Notes: generated by a model not told the origin, from the letters alone. Numbered from the stretch's first letter, positions 7,337-14,575 are shown. The stretch: DNA of 14,886 nt from Candidatus Gerdarchaeota archaeon (GCA_016840905.1 JAEORM010000070.1:1-14886); one strand, 5' to 3'. Numbers and translations: made by a program.

Positions 7337-7359
7337 TAAAATTTGAACATTTATCATAG

Positions 7360-7377
7360 TTTTTCTTCTTTTTCTTT
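7360..7377 (+). terminator. T-rich tract after the TauE permease gene
   Basis: A T-dominated run begins about 23 bases after the permease stop, matching archaeal oligo-T termination. No stem-loop precedes it. Confidence 0.4.
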
Positions 7378-7557
7378 AAAATCATAATTTATTTAAATTA
7401 TTAAAATTATGTTTTTACAGAAAGGTGTGTTATTAATTCTGCTTTTTTTGTATTGAATAGGATCTACGAAGGTAGAAATCTAATAGTTGCATTTTTTTCG
7501 AGAATCTTATTGGTTAAATGAGAAATAAAATTGAATAAGAGATTATTTGACAAATAT

Positions 7558-7806
7558 ATGAATTATACATTATTCCTTTTTGTTGTTACTTTATTTTTAT
7601 CCTCATTTATACTGATTAATGTTTATTCTTTGACAGAAAATACTGATTAGATAGAACTGAATCTCAAAGATAATTATTATCCAAAAATAATTTATAAAAA
7701 AGAGGATACTTTCCAAGATGGAAATGTAATAGCTGTTGAGAATAGTGGGAATTATACTTATGTATTGACTTTATATAATGACTTCATTCATTGGTTTGTA
7801 GATTGA
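7558..7806 (+). pseudogene. Small exported-protein ORF interrupted by one in-frame TAG
   Basis: The frame opens at ATG 7558 with MNYTLFLFVVTLFLSSFILI, a signal-peptide or membrane-anchor sequence. It reaches TAG at codon 31 (7648-7650), then stays open for 51 more codons to TGA. The downstream part is protein-like and polar, including PKIIYKKEDTFQDGNVIAVE and a C-terminal GNYTYVLTLYNDFIHWFVD with an N-Y-T sequon. A hydrophobic leader followed in the same frame by a soluble domain is the arrangement of a secreted or anchored 82-residue protein. The TAG may be an inactivating mutation, a readthrough site or, less likely, a pyrrolysine codon: TAG is an ordinary stop for the reductase ending at 2679, and no Pyl genes are visible. 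No family is recognised. The surrounding 503-bp gap holds nothing else apart from the T-rich tract. Confidence 0.5.
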
Positions 7807-7839
7807 CTCCGTATAACAATTGATTGTAATTCTTTCCAT

Positions 7840-8382
7840 TCAACTAATTTTTTCCATTATTTTACTAATAAAATTTCTTGCTTTATTTAGATCCTCAACA
7901 TCAGGTTTCAATCTCAAAATTGGAAGGTATGTTTTCCATTCATCATCATCAGTAATGATCTTACGATGAATGAATTTCTCTATTGCTGGTGTTGCTGCAC
8001 CCATGCAGTTGAAAGAACCTAAGAATTCTATATTCTTATTAGCTGCTATTTCTGTGAATGATGGAATGCATCTACCAACCCATTCGTTGTATAATTTTTC
8101 ATTTTCTTCCTTGGTATAACACGAATGGGTAAAGAATCCCGCCATTTTAAATTTGCCATCCTCTGGAAGTTTACTGAGGAATTTCTTGATTGGTTTTGCT
8201 AAATCACTACTATGACATGGAGAACCAATAAACACTACATCATAATCAATTATAGTATTCATTTTTACTTCATTCAATTTTTTCAAGACACTTTCATGCT
8301 TTTTAGAAATTTCTTCATGAAAAATGTTGGCGATTTTCTCAGTTTGGCCACTTGCAGAATAATAAACTGTCAAGACTTTCAT
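7840..8382 (-). CDS. Flavodoxin-fold protein
   Basis: A 180-aa alpha/beta protein with the FMN phosphate-binding loop near the N-terminus (VYYSASGQTEKIA, 6-18) and a second flavodoxin-like strand-loop, VVFIGSPCHSSDLAKPIKKF (49-68). A GxFTHSCYTKEEN segment follows at about 82-94. Flavodoxin-like domains bind FMN and carry or use electrons from NAD(P)H. The length fits a stand-alone flavodoxin or small FMN-dependent reductase, and there is no fused Fe-S or oxygenase domain. Cysteines at 56, 88, 105 and 126 are more numerous than in standard flavodoxins. I start at the ATG at 8382; the frame also extends to a TTG five codons upstream. The gene is divergent from the RING protein, and its upstream region holds a nested palindrome and a TATA-like box. 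Partner and reaction are unknown. Confidence 0.85.
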   Translation of the reverse strand: MKVLTVYYSASGQTEKIANIFHEEISKKHESVLKKLNEVKMNTIIDYDVVFIGSPCHSSDLAKPIKKFLSKLPEDGKFKMAGFFTHSCYTKEENEKLYNEWVGRCIPSFTEIAANKNIEFLGSFNCMGAATPAIEKFIHRKIITDDDEWKTYLPILRLKPDVEDLNKARNFISKIMEKIS

Positions 8383-8400
8383 GATATCACAACACAAAAT

Positions 8401-8450
8401 GGTAACTTTCTATCTTATTTAAATGTTCTAAGATACAATCTTAAGTTACC
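8401..8450. repeat. Nested palindromes upstream of the flavodoxin-like gene
   Basis: The outer arms GGTAACTT (8401-8408) and AAGTTACC (8443-8450) enclose inner arms TATCTTA (8411-8417) and TAAGATA (8429-8435), all perfectly complementary. On the minus strand a TATA-like ATTTTATAGT (8451-8460) sits just upstream, so the structure covers the probable transcription start and leader of the flavodoxin-like gene. It could be two operators or a structured 5' leader RNA. Confidence 0.45.
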
Positions 8451-8550
8451 ACTATAAAATCGACAAAAAACAGTTAATTATTTTTTGCCAATTAATTATT
8501 TTTATAAGTGTAGAAGTTGGATATCATTGTGAAAGAGGTTTATAATACGA

Positions 8551-9390
8551 ATGAAGATAGCTAATTTTAAACAGATAAAGAGAAAAATAACTGTACTCAT
8601 TATTTTGTTTTGCTTCCTATTTTTAGTATTAAACCTTTTTTTTGCAATGGGCGCTAAATCAAAAATTGAAAGTTATCGATGTGAGGATGGGGGTTATAAA
8701 ACCTATTCAAGAAGTAATGATCGTTCATTTTACTGTTATAAAGTAACATTCGAATCGTTTTATGGGAGTGGGTGTAGTGAGCATATTACTGATCCCATGA
8801 ATATTCCTTGGAGTTCTTTTAGTTCAGCAACTATCAAAGTATATGATGAAAACAATACTGAGCTTGCATACACCTATGAAGGTAATACAAAAGTGTTTAT
8901 TTGTTATAGTCGAGATATGGCTATTGCTCTCACGGTACCTTATTATAGCTGGATTTATGAAGTCAATATTTACATCCAATATTATCGAATTTCTCTAGCT
9001 TCGCTTTACAGCTTTATAGGTTGTTTTGCAATGATCCTTTTAGGAACAATATTAATAGTCCGTTTTGAATCAAAAACCATTCTAGAGGGACCTGCATTGG
9101 AAGAGCTTACCTTAGAAGAGCAAAGAAATTCCCGGTTAAAGAATCAAAGATCTTTCAATAGTGAAGTAGGTTATGTTGAAACAATCTATGATGATTCCTT
9201 AAACAACCAAATAGCAATTTGTGCTATCTGCAAATTAGAAATACGTAACACTCAAGTAATTCTCATCTGTAATTATTGTCAATCGCTATTTCATAAAAAT
9301 CATTTAAAACAATGGTTACAAACAACTCGAGAATGTCCAGTTTGCAAAAGAATTATTGGGAAAGATAATGTTACTATCGAAGAATATTGA
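8551..9390 (+). CDS. Membrane-anchored RING-H2 finger protein (putative E3 ubiquitin ligase)
   Basis: 279 aa. The order is: a basic N-terminus (KQIKRK), TM1 at about 13-34, an extracytoplasmic domain of about 110 residues with Cys44, 62, 75 and 118, TM2 at about 149-170, a charged Glu/Arg-rich linker, and a C-terminal RING-H2 finger. Zinc ligands are Cys224, Cys227, Cys240, Cys243, His248, His251, Cys262 and Cys265, with the hallmark FHKNHLKQWL and CPVCKR segments. The positive-inside rule puts both termini in the cytosol, so the RING would face cytosolic E2 enzymes. RING-H2 fingers are E2-binding modules of ubiquitin ligases. Archaeal RING proteins are known chiefly from lineages with ubiquitin-like systems, notably Asgard archaea. 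No ubiquitin, E1 or E2 gene is in the window, so ligase activity is inferred. The four ectodomain cysteines could form two disulfides. The ATG is preceded by AGAGG at 13 bases. MBL follows after 83 bp on the same strand. Confidence 0.88.
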   Translation: MKIANFKQIKRKITVLIILFCFLFLVLNLFFAMGAKSKIESYRCEDGGYKTYSRSNDRSFYCYKVTFESFYGSGCSEHITDPMNIPWSSFSSATIKVYDENNTELAYTYEGNTKVFICYSRDMAIALTVPYYSWIYEVNIYIQYYRISLASLYSFIGCFAMILLGTILIVRFESKTILEGPALEELTLEEQRNSRLKNQRSFNSEVGYVETIYDDSLNNQIAICAICKLEIRNTQVILICNYCQSLFHKNHLKQWLQTTRECPVCKRIIGKDNVTIEEY

Positions 9391-9421
9391 GGAAACAGCG
9401 TTAGAAAGCATTTCTTTTCTA

Positions 9422-9431
9422 ATTATATAAT
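9422..9431 (+). promoter_or_regulatory. TATA-like box for the MBL-fold gene
   Basis: ATTATATAAT lies about 43 bases before the ATG at 9474. A start 25 bases downstream would give a roughly 20-base leader. This suggests the MBL gene has its own promoter rather than relying on the RING transcript. Assigned by sequence and position only. Confidence 0.4.
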
Positions 9432-9473
9432 AGTAGTCAGAATTTATTTAATGTTAAATGTTCAAGTAGTATT

Positions 9474-10349
9474 ATGTCTAATTTTGAACCAATCTCAGAA
9501 CATGTCTTTGTTGATTTAGAGATGCAAACAAAAACACGATCCTCTGTTCTTGGAGCAATAGCTTTGGGTGAGAACTTACTTGTTATTGACAGTGGTAATA
9601 CACTAGAAGACGGGCAAGAGATTCGTAAGTATTTAGAAGGTAATCTTAACCTGCCAGTGAAATATCTCTTTTTAACACATACTCATTCTGATCATCGAGG
9701 TGGAATGGATGCTTTCACGGATACAACAATTATCATGAGTCAGAAAACAAAAGAGAATCTACCTACAAATGTTCGAATCAGTAAATATACCTTCCAAACG
9801 TTTGATGAAACATTTTTATTAGAAAGTGAAGGTTTGCAAATAGAATTTCGTAAATTTGCTGGCCACACAATTGGTTCAAGTGTTGCTTACTGTGTACAGG
9901 ATAAAATCTTGTTCGGTGGCGATCTTTTCTTTGTAGGAAAAAAAGGTAATTTAGGTTTACCATTTTTAGGTTTTTATCAGAACAAACCAAGACAAACTGG
10001 TAATCCTGATGAATATCTTACTGCTTATAGAACACTCATGGAGTACGACCTTGCTATTATTATTCCTGGTCATGGTGAGTTAGTTCGTAATCCTCATGAC
10101 TATTTGAATGCTCAAATTCAATTCTTTCAAGCACTCAAAGATCATTTCATTACAGCAATAACTAATGGCTTAACATTTGAAGAAATTGATTTACCTGAAT
10201 TAGAACAAATCACTCAAGCTTATTCTTTAGCTGATAAAGAAGCATCCAGAGGTAAAGCTATCCGTTTTTTGGACAAATATATTTTTTATATAAAAAAAGC
10301 ATTTTATAATCACTATAGCAAAACTACTCTAACTAAACTTGATTTCTAA
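9474..10349 (+). CDS. MBL-fold metal-dependent hydrolase
   Basis: 291 aa of metallo-beta-lactamase fold. The zinc-binding HxHxDH is intact as THTHSDHRGG (His69, His71, Asp73, His74). Further ligands are His131 in FAGHTIGSS, Asp150 in LFGGDLFF, and His200 in IIPGHGE. This is the complete dinuclear-site set of glyoxalase II-like hydrolases that cleave thioesters, phosphoesters or related bonds. An alpha-helical C-terminal extension of about 80 residues follows the fold. The substrate is not identifiable, and there is no rubredoxin, flavodoxin or beta-CASP domain. No strong ribosome-binding site precedes the ATG. A decayed copy of this gene lies about 3.7 kb upstream (5708-5823), so the locus once carried two paralogues. 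It is downstream of the RING gene on the same strand, but a TATA-like box between them argues for separate transcription. Confidence 0.92.
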   Translation: MSNFEPISEHVFVDLEMQTKTRSSVLGAIALGENLLVIDSGNTLEDGQEIRKYLEGNLNLPVKYLFLTHTHSDHRGGMDAFTDTTIIMSQKTKENLPTNVRISKYTFQTFDETFLLESEGLQIEFRKFAGHTIGSSVAYCVQDKILFGGDLFFVGKKGNLGLPFLGFYQNKPRQTGNPDEYLTAYRTLMEYDLAIIIPGHGELVRNPHDYLNAQIQFFQALKDHFITAITNGLTFEEIDLPELEQITQAYSLADKEASRGKAIRFLDKYIFYIKKAFYNHYSKTTLTKLDF

Positions 10350-10471
10350 TATTCATTTCTTTCTTACTTGTCCTAGAAATTTGTTTTAAATTATTAAATC
10401 AAGGATTTTAATTCAGTAAGATTACTACTAAACACAATTGATCTTGATCGCGATGAAATTTATGAATTGTT

Positions 10472-11119
10472 CTATTGTTTTCGATAACCTATAGTTTGTG
10501 CAAATAGAATAATTTGGTCAGAAAGTAACTTCAATTCTTTAGAAATGGTGATTTTATCACAATTATGGAACCAAGCTGCCAATCCCTCTGATGCAGCATA
10601 GAGATAAATATTCTGAGCAATAAATCCAGTATCTGTATAGTAATAAGATTTCTGTACTTCTGTTTCACCAATGTAAGGATCAGGTTGATTTGGTCCGAGG
10701 TCATAACGAGAAAGGTCAGCAATAAAGATGATATTAACTGGAGCGTTCTCTATTATATGAGCTTGTGACCCTCTACCACACATCCTGCGATAATCTCCTG
10801 CTAAAATAGGTATCAGTTTGTGTGTAACATCATATAGGTAAACACCCTCTTTTAAAATTACATAAAGATCGATTTCCTGAGAGTTGCTCGCAGATGGTGC
10901 AGTCCTTCCATGTTTATTGAATGATGCCTTCTCACGGTTGACTCCAAAAGCCACAGAGAGAAGATTTGAGAGAATTTGCAAGGGAAGTTCTTTTGAGTTA
11001 ATATTTCGAGTTGTTTGCCTTAGTTGAAGTGCTTCCAATAAGGTTTTACCACCTTTTTTATCAGGTTTAGGTAGAACAATTTGTTCAAGTTCTTGTTTTT
11101 CCTTATTTTGATTTGGCAT
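10472..11119 (-). CDS. Nitroreductase-family (SagB-like) FMN oxidoreductase
   Basis: 215 aa of nitroreductase fold, which binds FMN as a homodimer and transfers hydride from NAD(P)H. Family features in order: VLPKPDKKGGKTLLEALQLR with RQTTR at 34-38 (the phosphate-binding Arg-rich motif), RTAPSASNSQEIDLYV at 72-87, GVYLYDVTHKLIPIL, APVNIIFIADL at 126-136, and TGFIAQNIYLYAASEGLAAW at 164-183 ahead of the C-terminal IILFAQTIGYRK. This arrangement matches the small nitroreductases related to SagB-type dehydrogenases. No YcaO-type cyclodehydratase or peptide precursor is nearby, so a role in azoline oxidation is not supported. No signal peptide is seen. GTGAT ends six or seven bases before the ATG and fits an archaeal ribosome-binding site. 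It converges with the MBL gene. The substrate is unknown. Confidence 0.9.
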   Translation of the reverse strand: MPNQNKEKQELEQIVLPKPDKKGGKTLLEALQLRQTTRNINSKELPLQILSNLLSVAFGVNREKASFNKHGRTAPSASNSQEIDLYVILKEGVYLYDVTHKLIPILAGDYRRMCGRGSQAHIIENAPVNIIFIADLSRYDLGPNQPDPYIGETEVQKSYYYTDTGFIAQNIYLYAASEGLAAWFHNCDKITISKELKLLSDQIILFAQTIGYRKQ

Positions 11120-11213
11120 AATTAATCACTTGGCAACTATTTTACCGTTCACCAACCATGATTAAAGAGTTTTTCTTCTCCAACCATTACAAATGATTGC
11201 TAAATAATACCAT

Positions 11214-12056
11214 TTAGATTGCAGTAAAAGTATCAGTTAGCTTTTTCCTTTTTTCTTCTTCTTCCTCTTTCTTTTTCTTTTGGCTCTCGAATTTTTCTAA
11301 CTCTTTCTTAGCAATTATTCTGACTAGTTCGTTATTATGTTCTAAAGCTGAAGTTAGAATAGAATAAATAATTTCATCTGAAAACCTATCAAGGTCTGAT
11401 AAAGTTTCCTGTATTATTTCTTCATTGTTGCTCTTGAAAATAATATCCAATGAATTCTTCATAGTTTCAGCTTTCATAACTGTTTGTCTTGCTAATTTCC
11501 GAATCTGTGGATTTTGACAGAGTAGGTAATTGAAAAAGAATAAATGATCTTCCTTTGCGATTTCAATTATTACCTTTATAGCAAACTCACAGCAAGAAGG
11601 ATCATTTAGTAATATTTCTAATTTTTTAACTCCCTCGCTGGTTATTTTCCTTTTTTTACCAAGAATTTCACAAGCCTTTTTTCTTGTTTCTTGGTTTTCA
11701 GAAACTAATGCTTCTTCCATGATTGCTAGAAATGGTTTTATTTGACAATTTACCTTTTCTTCGAAAAAATCCTCAAATATTGTTTCAATGGTTCCATTTT
11801 CTACTAAAATTTGTAAATCCCCTTTATTGATCTTACAATTACCATTTGTAAGTACCACTATTTCATTCTCATTGATCTTCTGAATGCCTTCATCATATAA
11901 CACTAAAGTAGTTTCTCCAGTTCCATCTTCTAATTCAAAAATACAAGCAGTTCTTGTTATATTGAGGAATTTTACTTCCTTTGGTGCTGATTTACTATTT
12001 ACCTTTGCAACTAGTTCATTAAAAGAATCGTTTACCTTTAGATCCCCTATCCTCAT
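11214..12056 (-). CDS. RPA/SSB-like OB-fold protein fused to HEAT-like repeats
   Basis: Residues 1-90 resemble an archaeal single-stranded DNA-binding OB fold of the RPA/SOSS-B type: MRIGDLKVND at the start, LVAKVNSKSAPKEV, ELEDGTGETTLVLYDE (41-56), NEIVVLTNGNCKINKGDLQI. Residues about 105-255 are paired amphipathic helices typical of HEAT/ARM repeats (for example NQETRKKACEIL, NPQIRKLARQTV, NNELVRIIAKKEL). A highly charged Lys/Glu segment (253-272, KKKKEEEEEKRKK) ends the protein. The OB part probably binds single-stranded nucleic acid, while the HEAT part would bind a protein. Stand-alone archaeal OB SSBs usually continue into a disordered tail or zinc ribbon, so this fusion is unusual. I chose the ATG at 12056, which fits the MRIGDL family start; an in-frame GTG lies three codons upstream at 12065. 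It is a single gene, divergent from the peptidase at 12270. Confidence 0.82.
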   Translation of the reverse strand: MRIGDLKVNDSFNELVAKVNSKSAPKEVKFLNITRTACIFELEDGTGETTLVLYDEGIQKINENEIVVLTNGNCKINKGDLQILVENGTIETIFEDFFEEKVNCQIKPFLAIMEEALVSENQETRKKACEILGKKRKITSEGVKKLEILLNDPSCCEFAIKVIIEIAKEDHLFFFNYLLCQNPQIRKLARQTVMKAETMKNSLDIIFKSNNEEIIQETLSDLDRFSDEIIYSILTSALEHNNELVRIIAKKELEKFESQKKKKEEEEEKRKKLTDTFTAI

Positions 12057-12198
12057 TTTTTCCACTATTAAATAAAAGGTAAAGAATATTAAAAAGATTA
12101 TTTTATCTAATTTTTATCCGATGTTTCCAATAAAGGTACTTTCATAGTAATTTTTGTCGTTTTTGTTTACATTTAGAAGTGTGTAACATATGAGTCAA

Positions 12199-12214
12199 AA
12201 AAATATTAAATAGT
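12199..12214 (+). promoter_or_regulatory. TATA-like sequence for the metallopeptidase gene
   Basis: AAAAAATATTAAATAG lies about 60 bases before the TTG at 12270. Transcription would begin near 12235 and include the AAGGTGA ribosome-binding site at 12251-12257. Assignment is tentative in such AT-rich DNA. Confidence 0.3.
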
Positions 12215-12250
12215 CAACTTACTCTTTCTAACTATAACAAGATTCTTCAC

Positions 12251-12257
12251 AAGGTGA
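12251..12257 (+). promoter_or_regulatory. Shine-Dalgarno AAGGTGA favouring a TTG start
   Basis: AAGGTGA is a strong match to the archaeal 16S 3' end. It is 12 bases before the in-frame TTG at 12270 and 27 before the ATG at 12285. The distance favours TTG, adding five residues, though either start is possible. Confidence 0.45.
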
Positions 12258-12269
12258 ATTACAAATTAT

Positions 12270-13766
12270 TTGGTTGTAGCAACTATGTCATATTGGGAAC
12301 AAATTAAAACAAAACTCAGTTTAAATCAATGTAAAACCAGCATAACAAAAATCGAGAAAATTTTCTCTAAAAACTCAATAGAATATATTATTTCTCAAAT
12401 AAATTATTTAGAAAAACCAAATGATATAGCAAAGTTACGAAAAATTCAACAAATCCAAGAGGAAAATGGTGGAGGATTCTTTGGTTTGGTTCCACCAGTT
12501 ATAGCGCAAGAAGACAGAATTCCTATACCATCAAATCCTGAACAAATAGTTTCTTTTCTAGAATTTTGTGCTACTAAACGTATGGCTGCTTATGAATTAT
12601 TGATCTCCGCAGATTATGAATCCAAATTTTATGGCAATGATTTTCCAAAATTAAATATCAAAAAACCTTCATCTGAAATTATGAATAGATTACAAATTAA
12701 TTTAAATCTTGATTTTTTTTGCCTAATTATAAATTACTTCCAGAAATCTGAAAAGGATAATTCTCTTCTTAATGAGATTAGTAATCACCCAATTTTGGAG
12801 GAATTGATAACACATAGAAATGGATTAGGTTTTGTTCCAGGTCCTAAATTTACTAAAGAATTCTACAAGAAATTTCTAGAAATGAGTCATTCACAAAATC
12901 CACTTGAAAATATTTGGAAAATGATCCATCCATGGAATTTCTTCGATTTTGCAGATATTTATCAAAATCTTGATGAATATACTAAATTATATGAGATTTT
13001 AAGTGCTAATAAAGAAACGATTGAATCTTTTATTATCTCTGAATTAATTGATTTTATTCCACAAAATAGAGAAATTACTGAGCAAATAGCTTTTAGTGTC
13101 GAATGGGCGATTAAAGGTTGGGCTTCAAAAAAATATGCGGGAGTAAATATTGAATTCTATAAAGATAATTTTGAAAAGCTTTTCAATGTAATCATCCACG
13201 AAGTTTTTCATCGCATACAACTGAAAATCCTACCAAAAGCTAAAAAGGTCGTTAAAAACGAACAAGAGCTAGATTTTGATATTTTGTTTGATTTTGATGA
13301 TTTAGATAGAAGAAATAGCTTGTTATATAAGGCTTTTAGCTACATATTTCTTGAAGGTTCTGCAACTGCATTAGGGAGAAAAAAAGAAAAACCATTTACA
13401 GAAGAAGAAATAAAAAAAATAGAAACTGGCTTATCATTACTAGGTCAAATAATAAAAGAAACAACTCAATTAACATCTAATGATCAACAAGAAGAGATTG
13501 TAAATAAGATAGAAAGTTTGCTAAATCAAGGATTGATATCAAATGGACCATTTTATTCTCTTGGTGAATATATCTCAATTCAATTAATTTCAAAATATGA
13601 TAGATTAGTTTTGGGAAAGATCTTAGAAGAAGGCATTTTTAAATTCTATAATTTATATTTGCATTTAACAGAAGAATTTGATAATTTAATAAAATTTCCA
13701 GATTCGATAAAAGAGACTATCATTTTAAATTCAAAAGCTGTAAATAGTTTTTTGAAAACACAGTAA
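12270..13766 (+). CDS. Putative zinc metallopeptidase (HExxH...E, gluzincin-like) of unknown family
   Basis: 498 aa from TTG (493 from the ATG at 12285). The only recognisable site is IIHEVFHRIQ, with zinc ligands His310 and His314 and catalytic Glu311. After 48 residues comes FLEGSATALG, where Glu362 fits the third ligand of gluzincins; the E-G-x-A context is seen in several putative zinc peptidase families of unknown function. The Asp-rich insert between them (ELDFDILFDFDDLDRRN) is unusual. The 300 residues before the site are mostly helical, with no known domain. They include a GGGFFGLVPPVIAQEDRIPI loop near 67-86 and a FCATKRMAAYELL helix. No signal peptide or TM is seen, so it is probably cytosolic. 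It has no operon partner; the OB-HEAT gene is divergent at 204 bp. The metallopeptidase motif is clear, but the substrate and family are not identified. Confidence 0.75.
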   Translation: MVVATMSYWEQIKTKLSLNQCKTSITKIEKIFSKNSIEYIISQINYLEKPNDIAKLRKIQQIQEENGGGFFGLVPPVIAQEDRIPIPSNPEQIVSFLEFCATKRMAAYELLISADYESKFYGNDFPKLNIKKPSSEIMNRLQINLNLDFFCLIINYFQKSEKDNSLLNEISNHPILEELITHRNGLGFVPGPKFTKEFYKKFLEMSHSQNPLENIWKMIHPWNFFDFADIYQNLDEYTKLYEILSANKETIESFIISELIDFIPQNREITEQIAFSVEWAIKGWASKKYAGVNIEFYKDNFEKLFNVIIHEVFHRIQLKILPKAKKVVKNEQELDFDILFDFDDLDRRNSLLYKAFSYIFLEGSATALGRKKEKPFTEEEIKKIETGLSLLGQIIKETTQLTSNDQQEEIVNKIESLLNQGLISNGPFYSLGEYISIQLISKYDRLVLGKILEEGIFKFYNLYLHLTEEFDNLIKFPDSIKETIILNSKAVNSFLKTQ

Positions 13767-14117
13767 AAATAATCTCTTATCTAATTTAATTTTGCATTCT
13801 TAAATTCGCTTTAAATTATTTTAGAATTTTTTAATAAAATTCATTAATCTATTTTTAACTAGCTTAATTGAACTTATTTTATGGAAGTAGTATATGATTA
13901 CTGTATTCTAGTTTTCTTTGCAATTTATTTTCGATTACAAATATTTTTAAAAAAATAGAAAAAAGTATTTAATGAGGTTTTATCTCGAGAAGTCGTTGCT
14001 AAGTATGCTCTTTCAATGATTGAGAGGTAATTCCTCACTAAAATTATCAATGAATTTTTTGTACTAATTTTTTATTTCCTGTTAAAACCTATTGAGACAT
14101 TATTTTTTCTAGGAATG
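13767..14117. other. Gene-free AT-rich stretch
   Basis: No gene is supported between the peptidase and the small minus-strand gene. A 23-codon open fragment at 13959-14030 is noted separately. The rest is AT-rich sequence with short oligo-T runs that could terminate the peptidase transcript. Confidence 0.55.
13959..14030 (+). pseudogene. Possible coding scrap
   Basis: Between a TAG and a TAA, 23 codons read FNEVLSREVVAKYALSMIER after two lysines and a valine, with protein-like composition in otherwise AT-rich DNA. It resembles a C-terminal helix pair of a lost gene, but it has no start codon and no recognised family. Weak support. Confidence 0.15.
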
Positions 14118-14528
14118 TTAGAAGCAAATAAATCCAACAGAAACAAGACAGAATATCCAAACGGAAACTAAACAGACGTTGACTAAACACCAACCTTCTT
14201 CTTTGAATCCAGGTTTGCCAGTTTTGTGTTTTCCCCATTGATGATGTTCTATTTTCACTCGTGCAGCTTCAGCAACTATTTCTCCATTGGATTCAGCATA
14301 ACCTTTCCATTCGCCGTTAACTTTTGCAACAAAGATATTATGTTTGCCTTTAGGAAGTTTTGTTTCTTCGCCTTCTAATTCATTTTCAAGAACGCCAATA
14401 ATTTGTCCTTCTTCTAGTTCTTCTTCAGAATTAAGTTGTGGTATTCTTGCGGGAACGAATTTAACTTTTTTACCTTTCTTTTCGCCATGGATTGCTCTAT
14501 CTTCATCTAATACAAGTCTTTTTCTCAT
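14118..14528 (-). CDS. Small hypothetical protein with a repetitive hydrophobic C-terminal tail
   Basis: 136 aa from the ATG. A basic N-terminus (RKRLVLDEDRAIHGEKKGKK) leads to a compact acidic middle, with EEELEEGQIIGVLENELEGE (35-54) and LPKGKHNIFVAKVNGEWKGY (58-77) followed by an ESNGEIVAEAARVKIE strand pattern. A hydrophilic HHQWGKHKTGKPGFKEEG linker follows, then 24 hydrophobic residues (113-136) containing CLVNV, CLVSVWIF and CLVSVGF in tandem. The tail could anchor the protein in the membrane as a tail-anchored protein. It may instead be a frame created by local repeat expansion. An ideal AAGGAGG ribosome-binding site sits 8 bases before an in-frame CTG at 14567, which would add 13 residues (LRKEKPTGQEIAN). 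The codon composition is richer in G+C than the surroundings, hinting at transfer. I do not recognise the family. Confidence 0.65.
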   Translation of the reverse strand: MRKRLVLDEDRAIHGEKKGKKVKFVPARIPQLNSEEELEEGQIIGVLENELEGEETKLPKGKHNIFVAKVNGEWKGYAESNGEIVAEAARVKIEHHQWGKHKTGKPGFKEEGWCLVNVCLVSVWIFCLVSVGFICF

Positions 14529-14575
14529 GTTGGCTATCTCTTGCCCAGTAGGTTTTTCTTTTCTCAGTTTTCTAC

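Noticed and set aside
7648..7650. Pyrrolysine insertion at the in-frame TAG as the leading explanation
   Set aside because: TAG ends the reductase at 2679 normally, and no pyl genes or PYLIS-like element are visible. It is kept only as a remote alternative to mutation or readthrough.
10472..12056. A nitroreductase plus OB-HEAT operon on the minus strand
   Set aside because: The two genes are 94 bp apart and functionally unrelated, and the gap could hold a promoter. Co-transcription is possible but not supported.
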